64,000 nt of DNA from Sphingopyxis sp. DBS4 (GTDB lineage: Bacteria; Pseudomonadota; Alphaproteobacteria; Sphingomonadales; Sphingomonadaceae), in NCBI RefSeq assembly GCF_024628865.1, contig NZ_CP102384.1, positions 3,793,001 to 3,857,000 of the forward strand, in the 5' to 3' direction. This document shows, one piece after another, positions 27,509 through 36,300 of this stretch; positions within the stretch are counted from its first letter, which is position 1, and each line of letters begins with the position of its first letter. A program made the position numbers and the translations under genes. The notes below the pieces were generated by a model that was given only the letters and a program-made list of their open reading frames with translations, was not told where the DNA came from and ran no database searches.

Positions 27509-27841
27509 TCAGGCGGCCGCCGGAAGAGGCTCGGAAACCGCACCGGCGATCGCCGGGCATTCATGAAGGTCATAGCCCGCCGTCTCGCGTCCGATTTGCA
27601 CGAGATCGCCATGGACGCGAAGGATGTCACCGCTCACATCGACCAGCGCCATCTGTGCCTTCGCGAGCCGCCGGATCGTTGCATGGCCGCTGGTGGCCGG
27701 CACCCCGATGGTATCGCGGCGTGCGGTCACGACACTTGTCATCAGCGAGGACACCGCGATGAGGGCATCGTCGACTCTGCCTTCCGCAGCCGGGACGTCG
27801 CGCTCGAGACGAGCTGCTGCAAAACTGGTTTCTTTGGACAT
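27509..27841 (-). CDS. Small uncharacterised protein behind the LuxR-type regulator
   Basis: A 110-residue, mostly helical protein (RRDTIGVPATSGHATIRRLA, KAQMALVDVSGDILRVHGDL) with an Ala-rich end. No membrane span or catalytic motif is visible. It lies 62 nt downstream of the LuxR-type regulator on the same strand and is probably co-transcribed. The pattern 'holds for ICE cargo' is positional only; the function is unknown. Confidence 0.5.
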   Translation of the reverse strand: MSKETSFAAARLERDVPAAEGRVDDALIAVSSLMTSVVTARRDTIGVPATSGHATIRRLAKAQMALVDVSGDILRVHGDLVQIGRETAGYDLHECPAIAGAVSEPLPAAA

Positions 27842-27903
27842 GACTTCTCCTTTTCCGGAAAGCGGGGGCGATCCGGCGATTGCTTGGGCACAAGGGAAAG
27901 GGA

Positions 27904-28422
27904 TCAGCCGGAGATCAGCGTCGTCAGCGCCTGGGCGATGGCGAGCCCCGATAAGATGAGCAGGACCAGTGCGACCAGCATGGCCGCCATGATCAGCGCT
28001 CGCCTTGTCCGGGCATGGTCATGCCTCCAGAAATCCCTGAACGGCGGGCTGGCCTCCATCGGCCCGTCCGCCGCCAGGACACTGTCGTTCAGCGCCATCG
28101 CGTCGGCCGGGCCTCCGTCCGGGAAGTGGGATGGCACGAGCGCAGGCGGCGGCGGAAGGTCGATCGGATCGCATGTGATCCGATCATAGGTCTGTTTGAG
28201 GCGGGCATAGACGATCGCGGTCTCGTCGCGGTTCGCCGTCCCCAATATGTCGCGCGCCTTGGTCAGCCGGAGATCGACGGTGGGCTTGGCGATTCCGAGC
28301 TGCCGCGCAATCTGCTTCGAGGTCTGTCGCTCGATCAGGAGATCGAGGCAGGCCCGCTGCTTGTCAGTGAGGCGCGCCCAGCGTTCGGCGTCCTCAAATG
28401 TGTGCGACCTCGAATCACTCAT
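27904..28422 (-). CDS. LuxR-type helix-turn-helix regulator with C-terminal membrane anchor
   Basis: A 172-residue protein. Residues 12-62 are a LuxR/GerE helix-turn-helix (LTDKQRACLDLLIERQTSKQ, IARQLGIAKPTVDLRLTKA). A Pro-rich linker follows, and residues 146-168 form a single membrane span (ALIMAAMLVALVLLILSGLA). There is no autoinducer or receiver domain, so this is not the receptor of the luxI product. A membrane-tethered DNA-binding head is unusual. The start at 28422 is preferred over an upstream one rich in Arg. Confidence 0.72.
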   Translation of the reverse strand: MSDSRSHTFEDAERWARLTDKQRACLDLLIERQTSKQIARQLGIAKPTVDLRLTKARDILGTANRDETAIVYARLKQTYDRITCDPIDLPPPPALVPSHFPDGGPADAMALNDSVLAADGPMEASPPFRDFWRHDHARTRRALIMAAMLVALVLLILSGLAIAQALTTLISG

Positions 28423-28642
28423 GTTCACACTCTTGTCAAAATCGCCTCCGGCACAAGCCCCGGGAGTGATTCGCGGGGGCGCGGCCGCTCTCCCGCGATG
28501 ACGGCGCCTACGCCATAGCCTGTCTTTCAACGCCACGGTGCGACGCGCTCAAAAGCTTGTTGAATTGGGGCAATCCCTGCGTCTCTTACTCGGCCCCGTC
28601 GCACGGACACTCCGGTCCGGCGCCGCGAAACGGGGTCCTCTC

Positions 28643-28819
28643 ATGGCTGCAGAACCGATCCGGCTCGAAGCGCGAAATCGCAGCGCGCGCATGTTGCAGA
28701 CCGCATTCGGAGCGGCGATCGCCGGTTGGCTTGCCGACCCGCAAGTCGTCGAGATCATGCTCAATCCGGACGGCCGCCTCTGGGTCGACCGCTTGGGTGC
28801 TGGCCTTTCGGATAGGTGA
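28643..28819 (+). pseudogene. trbB: TrbB conjugation ATPase, N-terminal fragment
   Basis: The first 50 residues (SARMLQTAFGAAIAGWLADP, then VVEIMLNPDGRLWVDRLG) match the start of TrbB, the VirB11-like ATPase of Trb-type conjugation systems. Similarity stops at about 28797, where the frame meets the complement of a TolC-family fragment. Walker motifs are lost. Confidence 0.75.
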
Positions 28820-29072
28820 CGGTCAGTTCTGACTGTCGGAACAGGCCATAGCTGCCCGTGCCGACGCCATTGTCCATATCGACCGAGACGGTCGGATTGG
28901 GACGAACGCGGGCTTGCAGCTGGTCGGCACGCGCGGCGTCGACCCCCGCTTCACCCGCTCTGAGCTCTGGCGATGCAGCGATGGCCCGCTCGACCGCCTG
29001 GTCGAGCGTTAGCGGCTGAGCCCATACGGACCCCGCCAGCAGCGCAGCCCCGGCCAACAGGGCGGCGCGCAT
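28761..29072 (-). pseudogene. TolC/CzcC-family outer-membrane efflux protein, N-terminal fragment
   Basis: From the ATG at 29072 the protein has a signal peptide ending near GSVWA|QPL, then LTLDQAVERAIAASPELRAG, the classic TolC-family start, and ARVRPNPTVSVDMDN. After about 90 residues (near 28805) similarity stops at the joint with the TrbB fragment. It is the third gene of a minus-strand unit: DUF3703 protein, His-rich protein, TolC protein. The adaptor and permease genes that should follow are gone. Confidence 0.75.
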
Positions 29073-29148
29073 ATGAATATGCATGAATGATCACTCCTGA
29101 ACGGTTCGGCTGAGCGCAGGCCGGGAAGGGCTGCGCGGCAGGCGTCGT

Positions 29149-29487
29149 TCAGGCGAGGGGCGGGTTCAGGGGAGGCGCGAGGGCGCGCGAAGCGAGGCGC
29201 GTGGCGGGCAGCGCGAAGTGCAGGCCGCCGGAAAAGCAGGATAGATCGTCATGGCCCGCAAGGGCCTGGTCGGATGCGACCGGGCAATTATGGTGGCTGC
29301 CGTGGAGGTCGGCATCCTGCTGACCTTTTTGCGTGTCCTTGCCCGACGCATGGCCCGGTTCCGCATGGTGGGACAGATGCGAATCCGTCGCATGGTGCGT
29401 CATGCCCGCCATCGCCGGTGCAGCATTGTGGAGCCCGCTGAGAAGCAGGATTAACACAAGGAACAGCCGAAGGGGAGCGCCGGACAT
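29149..29487 (-). CDS. Small secreted His-rich protein upstream of a TolC-type gene
   Basis: A 112-residue protein with a signal peptide (LFLVLILLLSGLHNAAPAMA) and many histidines (MTHHATDSHLSHHAEPGH, LHGSHHNCP), plus two cysteines. It ends in a Pro-rich tail, PPLNPPLA. A periplasmic metal-binding role is inferred from composition and context. Similar small secreted proteins precede the other two TolC-type genes in this window (30357 and 57691). The ATG at 29487 puts the signal peptide correctly; one 14 codons earlier is less likely. Confidence 0.65.
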   Translation of the reverse strand: MSGAPLRLFLVLILLLSGLHNAAPAMAGMTHHATDSHLSHHAEPGHASGKDTQKGQQDADLHGSHHNCPVASDQALAGHDDLSCFSGGLHFALPATRLASRALAPPLNPPLA

Positions 29488-29536
29488 GCGCGCGCCCCTA
29501 ACAGCGAATGGCTTGTTCCGGAAGTCCAAAACCGGA

Positions 29537-29941
29537 TCAGCCCTTTCGGGCGTCGCGTTCGGTCGCCGACCGGGCCGCCTCGATCAGTACCGCCAGGCCC
29601 TCCGGCAGCGGCATCGGATCGAAGGCGCTCACGTGCGCGCGTCCATTGTTCCCGGCCGGGAGCCGGCCGGTCAGCGAGCCGAGCGGGACGAGCAGGAACC
29701 GCATCGCCTGACCGGCGGCTTCGCGGCTATCGCCGAGTTCGATCGCATAGCGGAACATGTGCCAGTGCGAGGCCAGATGCGGGCCCATATAGGGCTGGCT
29801 CAAGATATGCTCCCATTCCAGCGCCCGCCACGCGGCGGCTTCATCGCCGAATCGTCTTGATTCGCGGAACAGGCGACATTGGTCGCGCAGGAGCGGCGCG
29901 ACGATGGCCCGGGTCAGCGGTTTTTCAGTCGATGTCATCAT
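29537..29941 (-). CDS. DUF3703 protein of metal-efflux operons
   Basis: A 134-residue protein with the DUF3703 pattern: FRESRRFGDEAAAWRALEWE, HILSQPYMGPHLASHWHMF and LLVPLGSLTGRLPAGNNGRA. The many His, Trp and Met residues in HILSQPYMGPHLASHWHM could bind metal. DUF3703 genes are typically found with czc-like or cus-like operons. The start has two adjacent ATGs (29941, 29938), with GGGGACC upstream. A MerR-type promoter lies just before it, so this small protein is probably the first gene of a metal-induced operon. Confidence 0.78.
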   Translation of the reverse strand: MMTSTEKPLTRAIVAPLLRDQCRLFRESRRFGDEAAAWRALEWEHILSQPYMGPHLASHWHMFRYAIELGDSREAAGQAMRFLLVPLGSLTGRLPAGNNGRAHVSAFDPMPLPEGLAVLIEAARSATERDARKG

Positions 29942-29970
29942 GCAGGGTCCCCATTTTTGTCCAGGGAAGG

Positions 29971-30001
29971 CTTTTGCACCCTGTAGTAGATACAGGGTCA
30001 A
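29971..30001 (-). promoter_or_regulatory. MerR-type promoter before the DUF3703 gene, without its own regulator
   Basis: On the minus strand: -35 TTGACC (30001-29996), 19-bp spacer, weak -10 CAAAAG (29976-29971). The dyad is ACCCTGTA-gtaga-TACAGGGT (29978-29998). It resembles lead/cadmium-type MerR promoters. No merR-family gene is adjacent, so the regulator was lost or acts from elsewhere. Confidence 0.65.
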
Positions 30002-30356
30002 GCCCTCATGTTGCCGTTCGCCGCCTCAATGCGAGATTTCCGATTTACCGACCTGTCCGGCACGAATCCCGCCGCCCGTGCGCGGGCCAGTACAAAAAAG
30101 GATAGAAGCAATAGCGTAAGGCCGGAACTAAGATTGAAAGACAATCGTAGCACTATTGTGCTTAACGCCCGGTTGTTCGACGGATATCCTGTTCCTCTAG
30201 GCGGTGTAATAAGTATTTCTAAGACGGATACACGCCTTGGTTGCAATCATGAGATAACATTACAGCATCCTTTCGGGGGTTCGAATAGTGCCGCCGAAGT
30301 TGATTGAAAATCTTCTACTTTTCATCGCGCTATTTCGATGCTAGGGGCCGGTTCCA
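30002..30356. other. A+T-rich intergenic stretch between two metal operons
   Basis: About 355 nt clearly lower in GC than the rest. Open frames exist on both strands (about 80-100 codons) but lack ribosome sites and coding character. It probably carries the promoter of the czc operon, and is likely a join between two acquired segments. Confidence 0.4.
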
Positions 30357-30719
30357 ATGCGACGGGTAATCCTCCTCTTGCTGACCTTTCTCCTTGCATC
30401 CGGAACGGTTGCAGGATCGCTCGCGCATGCGACCGAGGATCGGGCCGAGGCGAGCCTTTTTGTCGCGGCGATCGAAGCGGGCTGCGTGAGTGCGCCGGCT
30501 ACCGAAAGCGCCGAGCCCGACAAGAAAAAATCGTCGCCCGGCGAAAAGCAGCAGGTGCCTGCCGCCGCTCATGGTTGCCATGGCCACCATTCGGGCGTCC
30601 CGGCGGAAACGCTTTCGGCAGCGACCGAAACGCCTGCCCCTGAAGCGCATACGCGCATCCTGACGGCCGCCTTGCCGCCCGTCGCCTACATCGGGACGTT
30701 CCGCCCTCCAATCGCCTGA
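30357..30719 (+). CDS. Small secreted protein at the head of the czc operon
   Basis: A 120-residue protein with a signal peptide (VILLLLTFLLASGTVAGSLA) and a later HGCHGHHSG cluster that could bind metal. It ends in LPPVAYIGTFRPPIA. It lies 65 nt before czcC. The layout (signal peptide, middle with Cys/His, Pro-rich end) matches the small secreted genes at 29149 and 57691, each just before a TolC-type gene. No family name is certain; a CzcI/DUF2946-like role in metal sensing or buffering is a guess. Confidence 0.6.
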   Translation: MRRVILLLLTFLLASGTVAGSLAHATEDRAEASLFVAAIEAGCVSAPATESAEPDKKKSSPGEKQQVPAAAHGCHGHHSGVPAETLSAATETPAPEAHTRILTAALPPVAYIGTFRPPIA

Positions 30720-30784
30720 CGCTCTAGGTCTGCGCGCGCCCTTCGCGTGCGCTTCTCCCTGGAAACGTCAGGAGTCTCCTTTTC

Positions 30785-32092
30785 ATGAAATCCATAGTTG
30801 TCGCCGCGAGTATCGTGGCGCTCGTTGCAGGCGCAAATTCCGCGCCCGCCGCTGCCCAGTCGGCAGCGACGGAGCTGGTGGGACCGCCTTCTTCCGCAGG
30901 CGAGGCCGTGCGTACCGGCCCGCTTCCCGCTCGATTGTCCCTCGCCCAGGCGATGGAGGAGGCCGACGCGCGCTCGCCGCGCGTGGTTGCCGCCGAAGCC
31001 GAAGTGGAGGCCGCGCGCGGTCGCCAGCGTCAGGCGGGCTATCGCTTCAACCCCATCCTTAACGTCGATGTCGAGAATTTTGCAGGCACTGGCCCCTACT
31101 CGGGTCTGAATGGTCTCGAAACGACGGTCTCGGTCAATCAGCGTCTCGATATCGGCGGGCGCCGCCGCGCGCGCATGACGCTCGCCGACGCCGAGTTTCT
31201 GGCCGCGCAATATCGGCTTGAGATTGCCCGCGCAGATCTCGCGCTCGAGGTTCGTAACCAGTTCGCGACCGCGCTCGCGGCCCGCGACAGTCTGGCGCTC
31301 GCGCGCGAGAATGAAGCGCGCGCTCGCGAACTCGTCCGCGTGGCGCAGGCAATGGTCGACACCGGGAACGAGCCGCCGCTGCGGGCCTTCCGTGCCAACG
31401 CGGCGCTGGTCCAGGCAACCGCCGAACTGCGCACCGCCGAGGCCGAGGAACGGACGGCGCGCCGTTCGCTGGCAGCGCTTCTCGGCAGCTCGGTTGCTCC
31501 GGCCGAACTGGTCGAAGGCGACCTGTGGGTGATGCCTGCCTCGGTTGACTCGCTGGCCACGCTCGACGTGCGGCTTGCCGAGACCGACCGCCTCATCGCC
31601 GAAGCTCGCCTCCAGGGGCAGCACGCCGACGGTCGCCTCGACCCATCGGTTGGCTTCGGGGTGCGGCAGCTTCGCGATACAGGTGATCGCGCGCTCATTG
31701 CGAATGTCTCGGTGCCGCTCCCGATCTTCGATCGCAACCGCGGCAACATCTCGGCCGCCAAGTCCGACGTTGCTGCCGCCATCGCGCGGCGGGAGAATGC
31801 GGTCGTCAACGCCGAGGCGAAAATCGCCAACGCCCAGGCCGAACTCGACGCCGCCCAAGCTCGCCTCGCGGCGCTTGAGGGCAGCGGCATCGAGCAGGCG
31901 CGCGAAGGTGTCCGGCTCGCCGAACTCAGCTACCGCGCCGGCAAGTCATCGCTCGTCGAATATATCGACGCGCAGCAGGCTTATGCGGCAACGCAGGCCG
32001 AGCTGATCGCGGCGCGCCAGGCCCGGGCCGAAGCCCGCGCCATCCTCTCGCGCCAGGCCGCCGCCGACGGCGATGCGGATCATCAGCCATGA
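30785..32092 (+). CDS. czcC: CzcC-like TolC-family outer-membrane factor
   Basis: Outer-membrane channel of a divalent-cation efflux pump. The 435-residue protein has a signal peptide ending near PAAAQ|SAA, then LSLAQAMEEADARSPRVVAA, the TolC-type start, and two long helical repeats (VEAARGRQRQAGYRFNPILN and LAALEGSGIEQAREGVRLAE), ending with SYRAGKSSLVEYIDAQQAY, typical of CzcC. AGGAG precedes the ATG. The operon continues with czcB 109 nt downstream. Confidence 0.88.
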   Translation: MKSIVVAASIVALVAGANSAPAAAQSAATELVGPPSSAGEAVRTGPLPARLSLAQAMEEADARSPRVVAAEAEVEAARGRQRQAGYRFNPILNVDVENFAGTGPYSGLNGLETTVSVNQRLDIGGRRRARMTLADAEFLAAQYRLEIARADLALEVRNQFATALAARDSLALARENEARARELVRVAQAMVDTGNEPPLRAFRANAALVQATAELRTAEAEERTARRSLAALLGSSVAPAELVEGDLWVMPASVDSLATLDVRLAETDRLIAEARLQGQHADGRLDPSVGFGVRQLRDTGDRALIANVSVPLPIFDRNRGNISAAKSDVAAAIARRENAVVNAEAKIANAQAELDAAQARLAALEGSGIEQAREGVRLAELSYRAGKSSLVEYIDAQQAYAATQAELIAARQARAEARAILSRQAAADGDADHQP

Positions 32093-32201
32093 GCGCGCCG
32101 AGCCTTCCAGTGGACGGGGGCGCATTCGCTGCCGTTCTTCCAAGTCAACAGGGGTGCGCCGCCGGTCGGCGCGCGAACCGCATCAACAGCGGAGATAGAA
32201 T

Positions 32202-33371
32202 ATGATCACCAAGGACAAGCGTCTCCTCGGCACTGTCGCGGGCGCCATGATACTCGCCGCCGTCACGGGCTTCGGCGTTGCACGTTGCACCGCCGACCCG
32301 GCCGCCGCACCGGCGGCCGAAGGCGAAAAGGAAGCGGCGAGCGAAGCCCTTCCGAGCAGCCTCGCCATCGCGCCCGATGCGATCAAGGCCGCCGAGATCG
32401 GCGTCGAGACGATCGGCGCCGGCGGACTCGGTTCGGAAATCATCTCGCAAGCGACCGTTACCGCCGCACCGAGCGGCGAGGCGATCGTCACCGCCCGCGC
32501 GGGCGGTGCGGTCACACGCCTCTTCAAGCGGTTAGGCGATCCGGTCAGCGCCGGCGAGACGATCGCGATCGTGCAGAGCCGCGACGCGGCCCAGATCGCG
32601 GCCGAACGGATTGCCGCCGATGCGCGCTCGACCCTTGCGCAGAAGAATCTCCATCGCGAGAAGACGCTGTTCGATCAAAAGGTGTCGGCGCGGGTCGATT
32701 ACGAGCAGGCGCAAGCCGAAGCGGCGGCCGCCGCAGCGGAGGCGCAACGCGCGCGTGCCGCAGCGAGCGCCGCGCAGGTTACGCGCGATGGCAGCAGCGT
32801 AATCGTGGCCAGCCCGATATCAGGGCGGATTACGGCGGAGAACGCCAGTCTGGGCGCCTTCGTCCAGCCCGAAACCGAATTGTTCCGCGTTGCCGATCCC
32901 AGCAAGGTGCAGATCGAGGCCGCAGTCGGTCCGGCCGATGCACAGCGGCTCTCGCCCGGAGACCGCGCGATCATCGAACTTCCCGACGGGCGGACGATCG
33001 ATGCCCGTGTGCGGGCTGTTACCCCCGGACTTTCCGGCGACACGCGATCGGCGACTGCCGTGCTCGATGTGCCCGGAGCGCTGCAGCCGGGCCTTGCAGT
33101 CCGGGTGCGTCTGCTTCCGGGCCGCGGCGCCGAAACCGGTGGGCCGGCACGGATCGTGATCGCCGACGAAGCGCTCCAGACGCTCGAAGGGCGCGACGTT
33201 GTGTTCGTCCGCACGAAGGACGGCTTCCGCGCGCAGCAGGTCACCGTCGGCCAGCGCAGCGCGGGCCGTGTCGAAATCCTCTCCGGGCTGAAGCCGGGCC
33301 AGATCGTCGCGACCAAGAACGCATTCCTGCTCAAGGCCGAACTCGGCAAGGGCGCGGGCGAGGAGGAATAA
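32202..33371 (+). CDS. czcB: CzcB-like periplasmic adaptor (membrane fusion protein)
   Basis: Links CzcA to CzcC. The 389-residue protein has an N-terminal membrane segment (LGTVAGAMILAAVTGFGVA) followed by an Ala/Glu-rich linker, a barrel-sandwich lipoyl half (IVTARAGGAVTRLFKRLGDP), a helical hairpin of Ala and Gln (residues 125-190), a second lipoyl half (SVIVASPISGRITAENASLG) and the beta-barrel domain (KVQIEAAVGPADAQRL). It ends 3 nt before czcA. Confidence 0.88.
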   Translation: MITKDKRLLGTVAGAMILAAVTGFGVARCTADPAAAPAAEGEKEAASEALPSSLAIAPDAIKAAEIGVETIGAGGLGSEIISQATVTAAPSGEAIVTARAGGAVTRLFKRLGDPVSAGETIAIVQSRDAAQIAAERIAADARSTLAQKNLHREKTLFDQKVSARVDYEQAQAEAAAAAAEAQRARAAASAAQVTRDGSSVIVASPISGRITAENASLGAFVQPETELFRVADPSKVQIEAAVGPADAQRLSPGDRAIIELPDGRTIDARVRAVTPGLSGDTRSATAVLDVPGALQPGLAVRVRLLPGRGAETGGPARIVIADEALQTLEGRDVVFVRTKDGFRAQQVTVGQRSAGRVEILSGLKPGQIVATKNAFLLKAELGKGAGEEE

Positions 33372-33374
33372 ACC

Positions 33375-36300
33375 GTGATCGCGAAACTGATGGCGCTATC
33401 CGTCCGCGCGCGCTGGGCGGTACTCTTTCTCTTCCTCGTGATAGCCGGGCTCGGCGTATGGCAGCTGACCAAGCTGCCGATCGACGCGGTTCCCGACATC
33501 ACCAACAAGCAGGTGCAAATCAACACGATCGATCCGCGTCTTTCGCCGGTCGAAATCGAGAAGCTCGTAACCTACCCGATCGAAATCTCGCTCGCCGGCA
33601 TTCCGGGGCTCGAGACGACACGCTCGATCTCGCGCAACGGATTCAGCCAGGTGACGGCAATCTTCACTGATGAAACCGACCTCTATTTCGCGCGCCAGCA
33701 GGTGGGCGAACGGCTTCTCCAGGCGGGCGAGAATCTTCCCGATGGGGCCCAGCCGCAGATCGGTCCCGTGACGACGGGTCTCGGCGAGGTCGTCATGTAC
33801 ACCGTGGGCTACAAGAACCCCGACGGGAAGGGCGCCAAGAAGGTCGCGGGCCAACCCGGCTGGCAGCCGGACGGCAGCTACCTGACCCCCGAGGGCGATA
33901 TCCTCACCGACGAGATCGCCAAATCGGGCTATCTTCGCACGGTTCAGGACTGGATCGTCAGCCCGCAGCTCAAGTCTGTCGGCGGCGTCGCCGGCGTCGA
34001 TTCGATCGGCGGCTATGCCAAGACCTTCGTGGTCGAGCCCGATCCGACCCGCCTCACCAGCTACGGTATTTCCTATAGCGAACTTGGCGAAGCCCTGGAA
34101 CGCGCCAACCTCGCGGTCGGTGCCAACTACTACAATCGGGCAGGCGAAGCCTATCTCGTGCGCGTCGATGCGCGCGTGCGCTCGGTCGACGAAATCCGCA
34201 ACGCCGTCGTCGCGACGCGCGGCGGCGTGCCCGTCACGGTCGGACAGCTCGCCAATGTGAAAATCGGCGGCGACCTCAGAACCGGTGCGGGCAGCATGAA
34301 CGGCAAGGAGGCGGTCATCGGCACAGTGCTCATGCTGATCGGGCAGAACAGCCGCACTGTTGCGGAGGATGTATCGGCGAAGATTGCGCAGGTGTCGAAA
34401 ACCCTGCCGCCCGGCGTCGAAGTGAAGGTGGTGCTCGACCGCGCCAAGCTGGTGAACGCCACCGTCGGGACGGTTGAAAAGAACCTGACCGAAGGCGCGC
34501 TGCTCGTGGCGGCCGCGCTCTTCTTCCTGCTCGGCAACTGGCGTGCCGCGATCATCGCGGTGCTCGTTATCCCCTTCTCCTTCCTGATGATGGCGATGGG
34601 AATGAACGCCTTCCGGGTTCCGGGCAACCTGATGAGCCTCGGCGCGCTCGACTTCGGTCTGATCGTCGACGGGGCGGTGATCATCATCGAAAACTGCCTC
34701 GCCAGACTGGCGCACCGGCAGGAACATGAAGGGAGATTGCTCAACCTTCGCGAGCGCCTCGAGGAGACGATGCGTGCCAGCCAGGAGATGATCAAGCCGA
34801 CCGTCTTCGGGCAGGCGATCATCCTGCTCGCCTTCGCGCCGCTGCTGATGTTCACGGGCGTCGAGGGCAAGACCTTCTCGCCGATGGCCATCACCATCAT
34901 GCTCGCGCTCGTCGCCGCCTTCATCCTTGCCATCACGCTGGTCCCGGCGCTCGTCGCGCTGATGATCCGCGGCAAGGTTGCCGAGAAGGAAGTCTGGGCA
35001 ATCCGCAAGTCGAAGGAGCGCTATCTCCCGCTGCTCGATAAGGCGCTCGCAAAGCCTTGGGCTTTCATCGCCGGCGGCTTTGCCTTCTTCGTCCTTGCCA
35101 TCCCGGCCTTCGGACTGCTGGGCTCGGAATTCATTCCGCAGCTCGACGAGAAGAATATGGCGCTCGCCTCGACGCGCGTGCCTTCAGTGAGCCTCGAACA
35201 GTCATTGGCTATGCAGCGCAACGTCGAGACGGCGATCTCAAGCCTGCCCGAAGTCGAGCTGATGTTCTCGAAAACGGGTACAGCCGAGGTGGCGACCGAC
35301 CCGATGCCGCCAAACATCTCGGACGGCTTCGTGATCCTGAAACCGCAGGACCAGTGGCCGGCGGACGTCAATTCGAAGGCCGATGTCGTTGAGCGCATCG
35401 AGAAGGCCGCCGGGGGCCAGCTCGGCCAGCTTTACGAGGTTAGTCAGCCGATCCAGCTTCGTTTCAACGAACTGATCGCGGGTGTGCGCGGAGACGTCGC
35501 CATCAAACTCTACGGGGACGACCTCGACAAGATGTCGCTCGCCGCGAACGAGATGGTGCGCGTGCTCCAGGGCATTCCGGGTGCGGGTAGCGTCAAGGCC
35601 GACCAGGTCGGTGGCGCTCCGACGCTCGACGTGAAGCTCGATCGCAATGCGATCGCGCGCTACGGCCTGTCGGTGCAGGAAGTCGCCGACACGGTGTCGG
35701 CCGCACTCGGCGGCCGCGAATCCGGCCTGCTTTATGAAGGCGACCGCCGGTTCGACATCACCGTGCGCGTGCCCGATGCCACCCGCGTCAATCTCGACGA
35801 CATCCGCGCGCTTCCTGTCCTCCTTCCCTCGGAAGGCGGCAATCGCGGGCAGATACCGCTCGCGCAGGTGGCGCAGATCCGGCTGACCGAAGGGCTCAAC
35901 CAGATCAGCCGCGAGAATGGCAAGCGGCGCGTCGTCGTGCAGGTGAACCTCGAAGGCCGCGACGCGGGGTCCTTCGTGGCAGAAGCGCAGGCGAAGATCG
36001 CTAATGTGAAGCTCCCGGCGGGCTACTATCTCGAATGGGGCGGGCAGTTCGAAAGCCTGCAGGCCGCATCGAAGCGGCTCTCCATCGTGGTGCCGCTCTG
36101 CTTCGCGGGCATTTTCATCCTGCTCTACATGGCGCTCGGCACCTTCGGCCGCGCAACCGCCGTGTTCCTCGCGGTCCCTCTGGGTCTCGCGGGCGGGGTA
36201 TTCACGCTGGCGCTTACCGGGATCAACTTCTCCGTGTCTGCGGCGGTGGGCTTCATCTGTCTCGCAGGTGTTGCGGTGCTCAACGGTCTCGTCGTGATGA

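Noticed and set aside
27904..28422. LuxR-type protein as the receptor for the LuxI signal
   Set aside because: It lacks an autoinducer-binding domain and is anchored in the membrane.
30008..30307. A 99-codon open frame in the A+T-rich gap before the czc operon
   Set aside because: No ribosome site, no signal or family pattern, and a similar-sized frame exists on the other strand.
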